From: Methanolacinia paynteri
GTDB lineage: Archaea > Halobacteriota > Methanomicrobia > Methanomicrobiales > Methanomicrobiaceae
NCBI RefSeq assembly: GCF_000784355.1
Contig: NZ_KN360943.1
Span: forward strand, 93,654 to 147,360
Length of the DNA: 53,707 nucleotides
Direction of reading: 5' to 3'
Below the pieces are notes generated by a model. It was not told where the DNA came from. It saw only the letters and a program-made list of their open reading frames with translations, and ran no database searches. Below, in pieces: positions 24,150-32,370 of the stretch; the stretch's first letter is position 1; every line of letters begins with the position of its first letter. The position numbers were made by a program, and so were the translations under genes.

Positions 24150-25106
24150 TTACCACAGGACAATCAGGATACCCAATACTATCATCATGATAATATTTCT
24201 CAATATGATCGATAAAACCTGAATCTCCGCACCTGTCTTAGGCCCGAAGATAGCGGCATAAGATGAACCGTAAAACCTTATTCCCCTTGTAACGCTGGTC
24301 AGTATATTTCCGGCGATAAGCGTGATGATTATCTCTTCGGACGACAACGTTCCCGATGCCATCAGTCCCGATGCAACACTCGCCCCTGCGATGAAAGATC
24401 CGAATTGTGCCGCAATAATGGCAAATCCTGCAGGGGGAATAGGGAAGTACCTGCCCAAAGCTTGAATATTTTCGGCAATTATATCGAATGCACCCGTATT
24501 GATCAATGCAGCAACGAAAATAAGCACAGGTATGCTGATCTTCAGGATATGAACAAGAGGTTTCACAGATGAATGAAGTGCATTCTTTACATGCCGGGCA
24601 AATCTAAGCCTCACTTTTTCCTCGACATAACAGATCTCGTAATCCCGCGGTCTCAGCAGAAACCTGCCGGAAATAATCAGGATGAAAGTTTTTATGAAAC
24701 CGACAAGAGTCAGAATTAAAAAATATACCAGCCCCGTTAATCCAAGAAGCGGAATATAAACCGGAAGAAGATATCGCCAGTGCATTACAATATTCGGAAA
24801 AGAATTCATCAGTGCTGCAAGCACCATTTCCTTATGGCTGATAATCCCTTCACGCTCGTATTTTACAAGCATCGCATTGGCAGCCTTAGGAGAGACAAAA
24901 GCCATCATGAAAGATATCCCGCAGTCAGGGTGGAGGTTGGCATAATCGGTTATCGGTCTTGAAAAACGTGACAATTTATCCGTAATATTAAAAGAAATTA
25001 TCAATTCGGCAATAAACACACCCACGGCCATCATCGGAACAGAAGCCAGTATCAGGTCCAAGGAAAGAACCAGTGTATCGATAGTGAATTGATAAAGATC
25101 GATCAT
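24150..25106 (-). CDS. Nucleoside-recognition (gate) domain membrane protein
   Basis: 318 residues with about eight hydrophobic segments. Two gate-like halves are visible: residues about 15-110, with the conserved FMMAFVSPKAANAML stretch, and about 190-310, with AAQFGSFIAGASVASGLM. A basic cytoplasmic loop (RPRDYEICYVEEKVRLRFARHVKNAL) separates them. The family is widespread in methanogens and related to SpmA/FeoB gate domains; the transported compound is unknown. It is convergent with the tRNA fragment and appears to be the first chromosomal gene outside the element. GC content returns to the host-like level. Confidence 0.7.
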   Translation of the reverse strand: MIDLYQFTIDTLVLSLDLILASVPMMAVGVFIAELIISFNITDKLSRFSRPITDYANLHPDCGISFMMAFVSPKAANAMLVKYEREGIISHKEMVLAALMNSFPNIVMHWRYLLPVYIPLLGLTGLVYFLILTLVGFIKTFILIISGRFLLRPRDYEICYVEEKVRLRFARHVKNALHSSVKPLVHILKISIPVLIFVAALINTGAFDIIAENIQALGRYFPIPPAGFAIIAAQFGSFIAGASVASGLMASGTLSSEEIIITLIAGNILTSVTRGIRFYGSSYAAIFGPKTGAEIQVLSIILRNIIMMIVLGILIVLW

Positions 25107-25343
25107 CTAAAAAAACTCCACATCAGATACTGAAACCAACATATGTGTAACTGAGTGCTACTACTTTAGAGCTTTCATCTTACTTTATTTGCGAAAATAA
25201 TAGTTATTTACACCAATTTTAATTAATCACCGACTTCGCCGTGACCTGAAAATTTTTACCGGATATACCTGAATAAATTAATTTTGAACTCCCAATATCT
25301 TTTTAATTCACCCCGCAATATTCTCTAATACCGTGGTGAAAAC

Positions 25344-27134
25344 TTGACTCCCGAGATCCTCCTAGTGCTGGCAGTCCTTTTGGCAGCGATCATCCTCTTT
25401 GTCACTGGCAAATTCAGGAATGACATCAATGCTGTCATAATAATGCTGACCGTAGGCATTCTCGGCCTTGTCAGTCCGCTCGATACAATTTCCGGGTTCG
25501 GGAGCAACGCGGTCATCTCGATAATAGGAGTAATGATCCTCGGCTACGGGATCGATCGCACCGGCATAATGGTCGTGATTGCACGAAGAATTATGGAGAT
25601 CGGGGAATCCAGTGAAAGGAAGATTACGACAATAATTTCATCCGTGCTCGGACTGGTCTCCGCCTTCATGCAGGACCTCGGCTCGGTCGCACTATTCCTC
25701 CCTGCCGTCCTGAGAATATCCCGGAAGAGCAAAATTCCCAAATCACGGCTCATAATGCCAATGGGAATTGCGGCAATACTCGGGGGAACCCTGACGATGG
25801 TCGGGTCATCACCACTTATACTGTTAAACGACCTGCTTGAGCAGGATGCCCTTGATCCGTTCGGGTTCTTTGCAGTAACACCGATCGGTGCTGCACTCCT
25901 TCTTTCCGGGGTCCTGTATTTCATGCTCCTCGGCAGGTACATTCTCCCTTCGAAAGACGAAGCAGAGGAATCGCAGAGACCGCAGGAGGAGCTGATCGAA
26001 TCGTGGAACCTCCCGGGGAGCATGCACCACTACCGGGTCCCGGAAGGATCGCCATTAAACGGAATGAAAAGGGAGGAGGCAAACCTGAAAAAAGGGTACT
26101 CTCTCTATCTCCTTGCCATCACGGAAGGCGATGACGTAATATACGGTCCGTGGAGGTACACCGTCTTTTCCGCAGGAGAGATCCTGACACTCCTCGGAAA
26201 TTTTGAGGATGCGGAAAGATTTGCGAAGGATTATGCCCTTGAAAGATATGAAGACCAGCAGGAATTAACCGAAAAGGTAGGTGACGAAAATGCAGGATTT
26301 GCCGAGATAATACTCAAACCACGCTCGAAACTGATCGGCAAAACCATAAGGGAGATCGCATTCAGGAAGAACTACAGCCTCGAGATAATAATCCTGCTCA
26401 GCGGAAACAACCCTAAAAGAGACGACTTTTCCGACACCCCGCTAAAGACCGGGGACACCATCGTAGTATACGGTCCGTGGAACAGGATCGAGGCGATTGG
26501 CAGGGACCCGAACTTCGTCCTTCTAACACCCGTTGAAGAGAAAGAGATGAAAACCGGAAAAGGTGCTGTTGCAGTAGGGTGCTTTGCAGGAGGGATAATG
26601 CTCTCGTTCGCCGGCCTTCCCATATCGGTTGGCCTTCTTACAGGTGCAATCGCAATGGTCCTCCTCGGGGTAATCGATATGGACGAGGCATATCATGCAG
26701 TGGACTGGAAGACTGTTTTTCTGCTTGCAGGACTTATCCCGCTCGGCCTCGCAATGGACCAGACCGGAACCGCCGCATACATTGCAGACTTCATCATCCA
26801 GTTTGCAGGGCAGAGCCACCCCATTTTGCTCATGTTTGCAATCGCAATCCTCACGACATTCTTTAGTCTGTTTATGTCAAATGCCGCTGCAACAGTTCTC
26901 CTTGTTCCGCTCGTGATATTTATAGGAAGTTCAACCGGACTCGACCCCCGCGGACTTGCACTGCTCGTAGCCGTATGCGCATCTAATTCGTTCATTCTTC
27001 CGACTCACCAGGTAAACGCATTCCTCATGAACCAGGGCGGATACAGAAATTCGGACTATATTAAAGCCGGAGGGGGAATGACCGTCCTGTTCCTTGTTGT
27101 GGCAGTGGGAATGGTTTATATAATGTTTGCATAA
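25344..27134 (+). CDS. SLC13-type (DASS/ArsB-like) permease with two RCK_C domains
   Basis: 596 residues. The TTG start at 25344 follows GGTGAAAAC and no other start fits. The first 210 residues hold five or six membrane segments, with the hairpin motif FMQDLGSVALFLPAV and GGTLTMVGSSPLILLNDLL typical of the SLC13/CitMHS fold. Two cytoplasmic RCK_C (TrkA_C) domains follow at about 225-290 and 310-380, then a second membrane half with NAAATVLLVPLV and NSFILPTHQVNAFLMNQ. Members carry sulfate, thiosulfate or dicarboxylates. The following genes encode persulfide-type and YeeE proteins, so a sulfur oxyanion is the likely substrate. The substrate is inferred from context. Confidence 0.75.
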   Translation: MTPEILLVLAVLLAAIILFVTGKFRNDINAVIIMLTVGILGLVSPLDTISGFGSNAVISIIGVMILGYGIDRTGIMVVIARRIMEIGESSERKITTIISSVLGLVSAFMQDLGSVALFLPAVLRISRKSKIPKSRLIMPMGIAAILGGTLTMVGSSPLILLNDLLEQDALDPFGFFAVTPIGAALLLSGVLYFMLLGRYILPSKDEAEESQRPQEELIESWNLPGSMHHYRVPEGSPLNGMKREEANLKKGYSLYLLAITEGDDVIYGPWRYTVFSAGEILTLLGNFEDAERFAKDYALERYEDQQELTEKVGDENAGFAEIILKPRSKLIGKTIREIAFRKNYSLEIIILLSGNNPKRDDFSDTPLKTGDTIVVYGPWNRIEAIGRDPNFVLLTPVEEKEMKTGKGAVAVGCFAGGIMLSFAGLPISVGLLTGAIAMVLLGVIDMDEAYHAVDWKTVFLLAGLIPLGLAMDQTGTAAYIADFIIQFAGQSHPILLMFAIAILTTFFSLFMSNAAATVLLVPLVIFIGSSTGLDPRGLALLVAVCASNSFILPTHQVNAFLMNQGGYRNSDYIKAGGGMTVLFLVVAVGMVYIMFA

Positions 27135-27167
27135 TATCTGCAACTATTAAAGGAGGGCCTTGTATAC

Positions 27168-28535
27168 ATGCTTCTGAGACACTTTTATGTAGAGAAAATC
27201 GCTCACAGTTCTTACCTTATCGGCGGAAACAAAACATGTGCAATCGTTGATCCGGCACGCGACGTCGAAAGGTATATCGATGCAGCGAAGGAAGAAGAAC
27301 TTGAGATAACCCACGTACTCGAAACGCATCTCCACGCCGACTTCATCTCGGGTCACATCGATCTTGCGGAGAAGACCGGCGCAACAATATATGCCCCGAA
27401 GAACGGGAACTGCGAGTTCGAACACGTCGCCGTCGGTGAAGGCTCCACGTTCTCTATAGAAGACATCGAATTTCATGTCCTCGATACGCCCGGACACACG
27501 CCCGACTGCCTCGTATACCTTGTAAAGGATCTGTCGAGGGGAGACGAACCAGTGCTGGCATTCACCGGCGACACCCTGTTCGTCGGGGACGTAGGAAGAC
27601 CCGACCTCTTCCCCGGTCGGGCGGAGGAGCTTGCCGGAAAACTCTACGATAACATAAACAACAAAATTGCAAAGATCCCGGGACACTGTATTGTCCTGCC
27701 TGCACACGGTGCAGGCTCCCTGTGCGGGAAGGCAATAGGAACGATGAAACTCTCGACAATCGGATATGAACTGAAATACAACAGGGAGATCCTGATAAAA
27801 GATAAAAAAGATTTCATAAGATCGCTTACAGTCGGAATGCCCCCGGCGCCGGATCATTTCGGCAGATGCAGCGAGATTAACAGAAAAGGGCCTGCCCCTG
27901 TTGAATCTCTCCCGGAGATCGTGCCGATGAAGCCCCCCGAATTCAGGGAGAAGATGAACGACGGAAAGACCATCGTCGTGAACACAAGGGACTATGCAGC
28001 ATTCGGCGGCCACCACATCCCAGTAAGCTGGCACATAGATATGAGCGGAAACTTTTCGACATTTGCCGGCTGGGTCCTTCCCCCTGAAAAAGACATTCTC
28101 CTTGTAACGGACAATCCGCAGCAGGCGCAGGATGCTGTAATTATGCTCAGGAGAGTTGGGCTGGATCACGCCGTAGGGTACCTGGAGGGGGGAACTCATG
28201 CCTGGGTTGCGGCAGGTTACGAGACCGAACATGTCCCACAGCTGTCCGCAAAAGAGGTTCATGAAAAACTAAACGGCGGCGGGTACACTCTCCTGGACGT
28301 AAGAACTGAGGATGAATACAGGGTTAAGCACGTTCCCGGCGCAGTAAATATGCTGGCAATGGATCTCAGGACGAGGTACAAAGAACTCGATCCCGAAGAG
28401 CCTTTAATTGCAATGTGCCGGACCGGCCGACGGTCGAGCCTCGCATGCAGCATCTTAAAGCAGTATAATTTCAGGAATATCTGCAATGCATCAGGCGGAA
28501 TTACCGGATACATTGCGGCAGGCTATCTTAAATGA
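27168..28535 (+). CDS. MBL-fold hydrolase fused to two rhodanese domains
   Basis: 455 residues. The metallo-beta-lactamase domain (1-230) has the metal motif THLHADFISGH, DTPGHTPD, FTGDTLFVGDVGRPDL and LPAHGAGSLCG, matching persulfide dioxygenase-type proteins. Rhodanese domain 1 (about 260-355) lacks the active Cys. Rhodanese domain 2 (about 365-455) has the loop CRTGRRS with the catalytic Cys. Such fusions handle glutathione-type or protein persulfides and transfer sulfane sulfur. In an anaerobe a hydrolytic or sulfur-carrier role is more likely than oxygenation. It starts after AAAGGAGGG and continues an apparent run from the SLC13 permease into the YeeE genes. Confidence 0.82.
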   Translation: MLLRHFYVEKIAHSSYLIGGNKTCAIVDPARDVERYIDAAKEEELEITHVLETHLHADFISGHIDLAEKTGATIYAPKNGNCEFEHVAVGEGSTFSIEDIEFHVLDTPGHTPDCLVYLVKDLSRGDEPVLAFTGDTLFVGDVGRPDLFPGRAEELAGKLYDNINNKIAKIPGHCIVLPAHGAGSLCGKAIGTMKLSTIGYELKYNREILIKDKKDFIRSLTVGMPPAPDHFGRCSEINRKGPAPVESLPEIVPMKPPEFREKMNDGKTIVVNTRDYAAFGGHHIPVSWHIDMSGNFSTFAGWVLPPEKDILLVTDNPQQAQDAVIMLRRVGLDHAVGYLEGGTHAWVAAGYETEHVPQLSAKEVHEKLNGGGYTLLDVRTEDEYRVKHVPGAVNMLAMDLRTRYKELDPEEPLIAMCRTGRRSSLACSILKQYNFRNICNASGGITGYIAAGYLK

Positions 28536-28544
28536 GGTGATGAA

Positions 28545-29042
28545 ATGGAGTGGACACCATATCTCGCGGGAATCGGCATCGGAATACTTAGCTGGATTGC
28601 ATTTCTGTTATCGGACAAGCCGCTCGGGTGCTCGACAGCCTTCTCGAATACAAGCGGAATGATCGAGAGACTGTTCAGGGGCAAAAAAACAGAGGATAAG
28701 GAGTATTACCAAAAATACAAGCTGGGAATTGACTGGCAGTGGATGCTTGTCCTCGGAATAATTATCGGTGTATTCATTACGTCGGTTCTCACGGGGGGGT
28801 TCGCAATCGAATGGGTGCCCGATACTTTCGCAGAGAAATTCGGCTATAACCCCCTGTTGAGATGGGTCTTCGCCATAGTGGGAGGAATCGTCATGGGCCT
28901 TGGGGCTCGATGGGCCGGCGGTTGCACAAGCGGGCACGGGATAAGCGGGGCATTGCAGCTTGCAATATCCAGCTGGATTGCCGTGATAATGTTCTTCATA
29001 GCGGGAATCGCCACTGCGATGCTGATATACGGAGTATTGTGA
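28545..29042 (+). CDS. YeeE/YedE-type sulfur transporter, first half
   Basis: 165 residues with about four membrane helices. It holds GCSTAFSNTSGM near residues 29-40 and GARWAGGCTSGHGISG near 120-135, both with the conserved Cys used in YeeE (TsuA) proteins to relay thiosulfate. Full-length YeeE is roughly twice this size, and the next gene supplies the other half. It starts ten bases after the rhodanese stop with TGAGGTG ahead. Likely imports thiosulfate or a related sulfur compound. Two-gene versions are common in prokaryotes. Confidence 0.8.
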   Translation: MEWTPYLAGIGIGILSWIAFLLSDKPLGCSTAFSNTSGMIERLFRGKKTEDKEYYQKYKLGIDWQWMLVLGIIIGVFITSVLTGGFAIEWVPDTFAEKFGYNPLLRWVFAIVGGIVMGLGARWAGGCTSGHGISGALQLAISSWIAVIMFFIAGIATAMLIYGVL

Positions 29043-29052
29043 GGTGGAAAGA

Positions 29053-29610
29053 ATGCTGACGGAAACAAGGAAGAATAAAAGACTCCAGCTTCTCATAGGA
29101 TTAATAATAGGATTGCTTTTCGGTCTCTTTCTCTATATAGGAGGAGTTACCGAGTACGATGTCATTATCGGACAGCTTCTTCTGACAGACTTCACAGTCT
29201 TAAAAGTAATTATGACGGCCATCGTCGTCGGTATGCCTGGCATCTATATAATGAAAGGAAGAGGCCTTGTCAGTCTCCACGTCAGGAAGGGATCAGTAGG
29301 ATCGACTGTCATCGGGGGACTGATATTCGGAATAGGGTTCGCCATCTTGGGATATTGCCCCGGAACGGTAGCAGGTGCAGCTGGCCATGGATCTATGGAT
29401 GCACTCTTCGGCGGAATCGTTGGTATATTGATCGGGACCTGGATCTTTGGATCGCTGTATCCCGCCCTGAATAAAAAAATACTCAACAGGGGAGAGTTCA
29501 GGCATATGACGATCCCTGAAAAATTCGGGGTGAACCCGTGGTTCGTTGTCATTCCGGCCGTGATCTTTATTGTGCTGGTACTCGCCGGCCTGGAGTATAC
29601 AGGCTATTAA
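29053..29610 (+). CDS. YeeE/YedE-type sulfur transporter, second half
   Basis: About 185 residues from the ATG at 29053, which sits six bases after GAGGTG; a GTG at 29044 is an alternative. Four or five hydrophobic segments carry the motif GYCPGTVAGAAGHGSMDALFGG with one Cys at the conserved site. Together with the upstream half it makes a complete YeeE-like channel. Eleven bases or fewer separate the two genes, so they are co-transcribed. Confidence 0.8.
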   Translation: MLTETRKNKRLQLLIGLIIGLLFGLFLYIGGVTEYDVIIGQLLLTDFTVLKVIMTAIVVGMPGIYIMKGRGLVSLHVRKGSVGSTVIGGLIFGIGFAILGYCPGTVAGAAGHGSMDALFGGIVGILIGTWIFGSLYPALNKKILNRGEFRHMTIPEKFGVNPWFVVIPAVIFIVLVLAGLEYTGY

Positions 29611-29651
29611 TATTAGTGTACCGTGTACATCGTGCTTCCACCCGGCGGTAC

Positions 29652-29670
29652 CAATAATAAATATTTATTA
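29652..29670 (+). promoter_or_regulatory. TATA-type promoter of the DUF1622 gene
   Basis: AATAATAAATATTTATTAC lies about 25-35 bases before the ATG at 29690 and no ribosome site follows. This fits a leaderless archaeal promoter. Confidence 0.4.
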
Positions 29671-29689
29671 CAACCTCCAATTGGTTTTT

Positions 29690-30022
29690 ATGTCACTAGT
29701 GTGGTTCGAGGAACTGATTCACCTGCTGGTTCTGTTTTTTGAATTCGTCGGAGGGCTACTGATAATATACGGCGGAATAGTTGCTACCGCAAAGGTTCTC
29801 CTGCTGGAAATTGCAAAAAAATCATATTCATACAACAGGATTCGTCTTGAACTAACAGGAAAGATAGTATTCGGTCTGGAATTCCTGATTGCGGCTGACA
29901 TTCTTGCAACTATAATCTCTCCTTCGCAGGAAGAGCTTATCATGCTTGCAGTGGTCGTGATTATAAGGACGATACTTGGCTACTTCCTTGAAAAAGAGGC
30001 AAAAGAGTTCCAGATTGAATAA
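29690..30022 (+). CDS. DUF1622 family membrane protein
   Basis: 110 residues from the ATG at 29690; the longer frame to 29570 overlaps the yeeE end and was rejected. Three membrane helices are visible: about 8-30 (LIHLLVLFFEFVGGLLIIYGGI), 50-70 and 78-98. The motif RLELTGKIVFGLEFLIAADI and the final TILGYFLEKEAKEF are diagnostic for DUF1622. The function of the family is unknown. It stands alone between the sulfur genes and the archaellin operon. Confidence 0.75.
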   Translation: MSLVWFEELIHLLVLFFEFVGGLLIIYGGIVATAKVLLLEIAKKSYSYNRIRLELTGKIVFGLEFLIAADILATIISPSQEELIMLAVVVIIRTILGYFLEKEAKEFQIE

Positions 30023-30229
30023 AATTTCTTGGTAGACCACTAAATAGAAGACTTTGAATAATGAGTGGCGAGACGAAGAATTAGAAAATTTTAATTTATC
30101 ATTTGAATGATATCACCGGGGAATTATTTTACAACAGGACCTTTTTCGGTTCACCATTTGATGAAATAAAACAAACAAAATATTGCTGGTTTTTACAAAT
30201 TAATTCCTCTCCTCAATGCTCTATTAATA

Positions 30230-30286
30230 AAACTTTTAAATGATATATTCGTAAAGTATAGTGATTGATATTGGAGGGATCCAATA
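30230..30286 (+). promoter_or_regulatory. Archaellin promoter and leader hairpin
   Basis: The TATA-like AAACTTTTAAATGATAT ends near 30246. A leader of about 70 bases follows, with the perfect hairpin TATTGGA-GGGA-TCCAATA at 30269-30286, about 55 bases before the flaB1 start. The decamer ACTTTTAAAT also occurs in the flaCE promoter at about 32337. The leader hairpin may affect mRNA stability. Confidence 0.5.
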
Positions 30287-30339
30287 CTGTCGCTTAGCGG
30301 AAAGCAAACAAAATAATTCATAAATTGGAGGAAAATTGT

Positions 30340-30924
30340 ATGAAGTTGAATAAAGAGGAAGCATTCACCGGTCTAGAGGCTGCAATTGTGCTTATCGCAT
30401 TCGTTGTTGTAGCGGCGGTATTCTCATATGTCGTACTCGGAGCCGGTTTCTTCACGACACAGAAGGCACAGGAAGTTGTCTATACCAGTGTCGATCAGGC
30501 AAGTTCGAGTATCGAGATACTTGGAGATGTATATGGACTCGGAGACAGTGTTGGCCCTACGTACATTGACAAGGTAAGGTTTACTGTAGGTCTTACAGCA
30601 GGCGGATCGCCTGTAGATTTCTCGCAGACTACACTGACATACAGTGACAGCACTAACGTTTCCAGACTTGACAGGCAAGGCACTACACTTGTAGTCGAAG
30701 CTGATGTTCTTTCCGGACAATGGGGAGTTATCAGAATGGCAAACAACGACAGTAATGACCTGCTTCTTGAAAACCAGGAGCAGTTTACAATCCTTGTCGA
30801 CCCAATAGATCAGATCGATGCAAATCAGGACTTCGAGATCCAGGTACGCCCCGCGGTAGGTACGGCATATGCGATAGAAAGGTCTGCACCTGCAAGGATT
30901 ACGGGTGTAAACACCTTATACTGA
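30340..30924 (+). CDS. flaB1: Archaellin (flagellin) 1
   Basis: About 194 residues from the ATG at 30340, nine bases after GGAGG. The class III signal is MKLNKEEAFTG followed by LEAAIVLIAFVVVAAVFSYV, with cleavage expected after the Gly by the prearchaellin peptidase. The long hydrophobic N-terminal helix forms the filament core. The C-terminal part is the beta-sandwich head, ending in ARITGVNTLY. The protein is secreted and assembled into the archaellum filament. First of three tandem archaellin genes; the gap to the next is short, with a shared messenger. Confidence 0.92.
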   Translation: MKLNKEEAFTGLEAAIVLIAFVVVAAVFSYVVLGAGFFTTQKAQEVVYTSVDQASSSIEILGDVYGLGDSVGPTYIDKVRFTVGLTAGGSPVDFSQTTLTYSDSTNVSRLDRQGTTLVVEADVLSGQWGVIRMANNDSNDLLLENQEQFTILVDPIDQIDANQDFEIQVRPAVGTAYAIERSAPARITGVNTLY

Positions 30925-30937
30925 GGAGATGATGGAA

Positions 30938-31558
30938 ATGAAGATGTTTAAATCAGAAGAAGGATTCACAGGTCTTGAAGCAGCTATTGTGCTTATCGCA
31001 TTCGTTGTTGTAGCGGCAGTATTCTCATACGTAGTGCTCGGAGCCGGTTTCTTCACCACACAGAAGGCACAGGAGACCGTATATTCAAGTGTCGACATGG
31101 CATCATCGAGTATCGAAGTTCTTGGTGATATCTACGGATGGGGAGATAATGAAAGTACCGCGATTGATGGTGTCCAATTCGTTGTAGGGCTGACAGCCGG
31201 AGGAAGTTCGGTAGACTTTGCCCAGACTACCCTAGTATTCACAAACACATCGGAGATAGTTGATCTTGAGAGGGACGCAGCTATAACAAGCAGTTCATCA
31301 AGCGTAGTAAACACATCTGCAAAAGGTGATCTTGTCGCCGATACATGGTATATCACAGACATCCAGAACAACGAAAGTGGAGATGGCGGAGCACTCCTTG
31401 AAAACCAGGAACAGTTTACAATCTTCGCAAAACTTGGAAAAGCAGTTGTAACTCCAAATGAAGCATTCACGATAGAGATTAAGCCGCCCACAGGTGCATC
31501 ATACGCAATAAACAGGAAGGGCCCTGCAAGAATCACTAACGTGAGTATTCTCTACTAA
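30938..31558 (+). CDS. flaB2: Archaellin (flagellin) 2
   Basis: About 206 residues. The ATG at 30938 is preferred because it is nine bases from GAGGAG; ATG at 30929 or 30932 would be too close to it. The signal MKMFKSEEGFTG is followed by the conserved hydrophobic helix. The N-terminal DNA is nearly identical to flaB1 over long runs while the outer domain has diverged, suggesting gene conversion of the core. Several N-glycosylation-type Asn-x-Ser/Thr sites occur in the head (NTS, NTS, NES). Confidence 0.92.
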   Translation: MKMFKSEEGFTGLEAAIVLIAFVVVAAVFSYVVLGAGFFTTQKAQETVYSSVDMASSSIEVLGDIYGWGDNESTAIDGVQFVVGLTAGGSSVDFAQTTLVFTNTSEIVDLERDAAITSSSSSVVNTSAKGDLVADTWYITDIQNNESGDGGALLENQEQFTIFAKLGKAVVTPNEAFTIEIKPPTGASYAINRKGPARITNVSILY

Positions 31559-31589
31559 AAATCTTTTTTTGACGGAGGGAGAGGAGATT

Positions 31590-32213
31590 ATGCAGGGGTA
31601 TCGCTCTTACGACGCCTTTACAGGTCTTGAAGCCGCTATTGTTCTCATCGCTTTCGTCGTAGTAGCAGCACTATTCTCCTATGTTGTTTTAGGAGCAGGA
31701 TTCTTTACTACACAAAAAGCGCAGGAGACTGTCTATTCCAGCGTCGGCATGGCTTCATCCAGTATGGAAATACTCGGAGATATTTACGGGAACAGTACCG
31801 GAGACGGTGGTGTAAATGCCGAAATAGATGGAGTTATGTTTGTCACAGGGCTTACAGCAGGCGGAAGTTCCATAGACTTCTCAAGGACCACGATCACTTA
31901 TTCGAATAAGGATAACGTAACATTAGTTCAACGCTCATCATCGATCAACAGTACATCACCAAATGTAGTAGTGGACAAATCAACAGTCGGACAGAACGAA
32001 TGGGCGATTGTTGACATTCAGAACGATGACAGTGACAAAGGTGCACTTCTTGAAAATCAGGAACAGTTCACAATATATGTTAAACTGGATACTCCAAATT
32101 ATATCAGCAAAAACGAGGATTTCAGTATTGAAATCCGACCTGATCAAGGTGCGGCATACTCTATAAAAAGGACTGCACCGGCAAGGGTCTACAAAATGAA
32201 TGTACTGTATTGA
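31590..32213 (+). CDS. flaB3: Archaellin (flagellin) 3
   Basis: About 207 residues from the ATG at 31590 after GAGAGGAG; upstream in-frame ATG at 31569 would lengthen the signal peptide abnormally. The signal MQGYRSYDAFTG precedes the same hydrophobic helix. Codons in this helix differ more from flaB1 and flaB2, so this copy is older or has escaped conversion. The head has several Asn-x-Ser/Thr sites. The stop codon lies at the base of a strong hairpin that ends the operon. It could be a minor or hook-like archaellin. Confidence 0.92.
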   Translation: MQGYRSYDAFTGLEAAIVLIAFVVVAALFSYVVLGAGFFTTQKAQETVYSSVGMASSSMEILGDIYGNSTGDGGVNAEIDGVMFVTGLTAGGSSIDFSRTTITYSNKDNVTLVQRSSSINSTSPNVVVDKSTVGQNEWAIVDIQNDDSDKGALLENQEQFTIYVKLDTPNYISKNEDFSIEIRPDQGAAYSIKRTAPARVYKMNVLY

Positions 32214-32245
32214 GGTAAACACCTCAATGCTGAACTACTTTTTTA
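32210..32245 (+). terminator. Terminator of the archaellin operon
   Basis: A perfect seven-base stem, TTGAGGT-AAAC-ACCTCAA (32210-32227), begins at the flaB3 stop and is followed eleven bases later by a T-run (32239-32244). It separates the highly expressed archaellins from the machinery genes. Confidence 0.6.
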
Positions 32246-32334
32246 TTTCAAACATAGAGTTAACAGGAAATATTTCCCCAATAAAAGCATAGTCATATGC
32301 AATATTTTTCATAGATAACACTACAGTAAAAAAA

Positions 32335-32348
32335 GACTTTTAAATAGT
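32335..32348 (+). promoter_or_regulatory. TATA-type promoter of the archaellum machinery operon
   Basis: GACTTTTAAATAGT, about 25-35 bases before the flaCE ATG at 32371, with no ribosome site between; consistent with a leaderless transcript. It shares ACTTTTAAAT with the archaellin promoter. Confidence 0.5.
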
Positions 32349-32370
32349 AAATATTAAATGATTAGTAACT

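Noticed and set aside
27147-28262. Long 371-codon minus-strand frame opposite the MBL/rhodanese gene
   Set aside because: It is the antisense shadow of a well-conserved gene in GC-rich DNA and shows no family pattern of its own.
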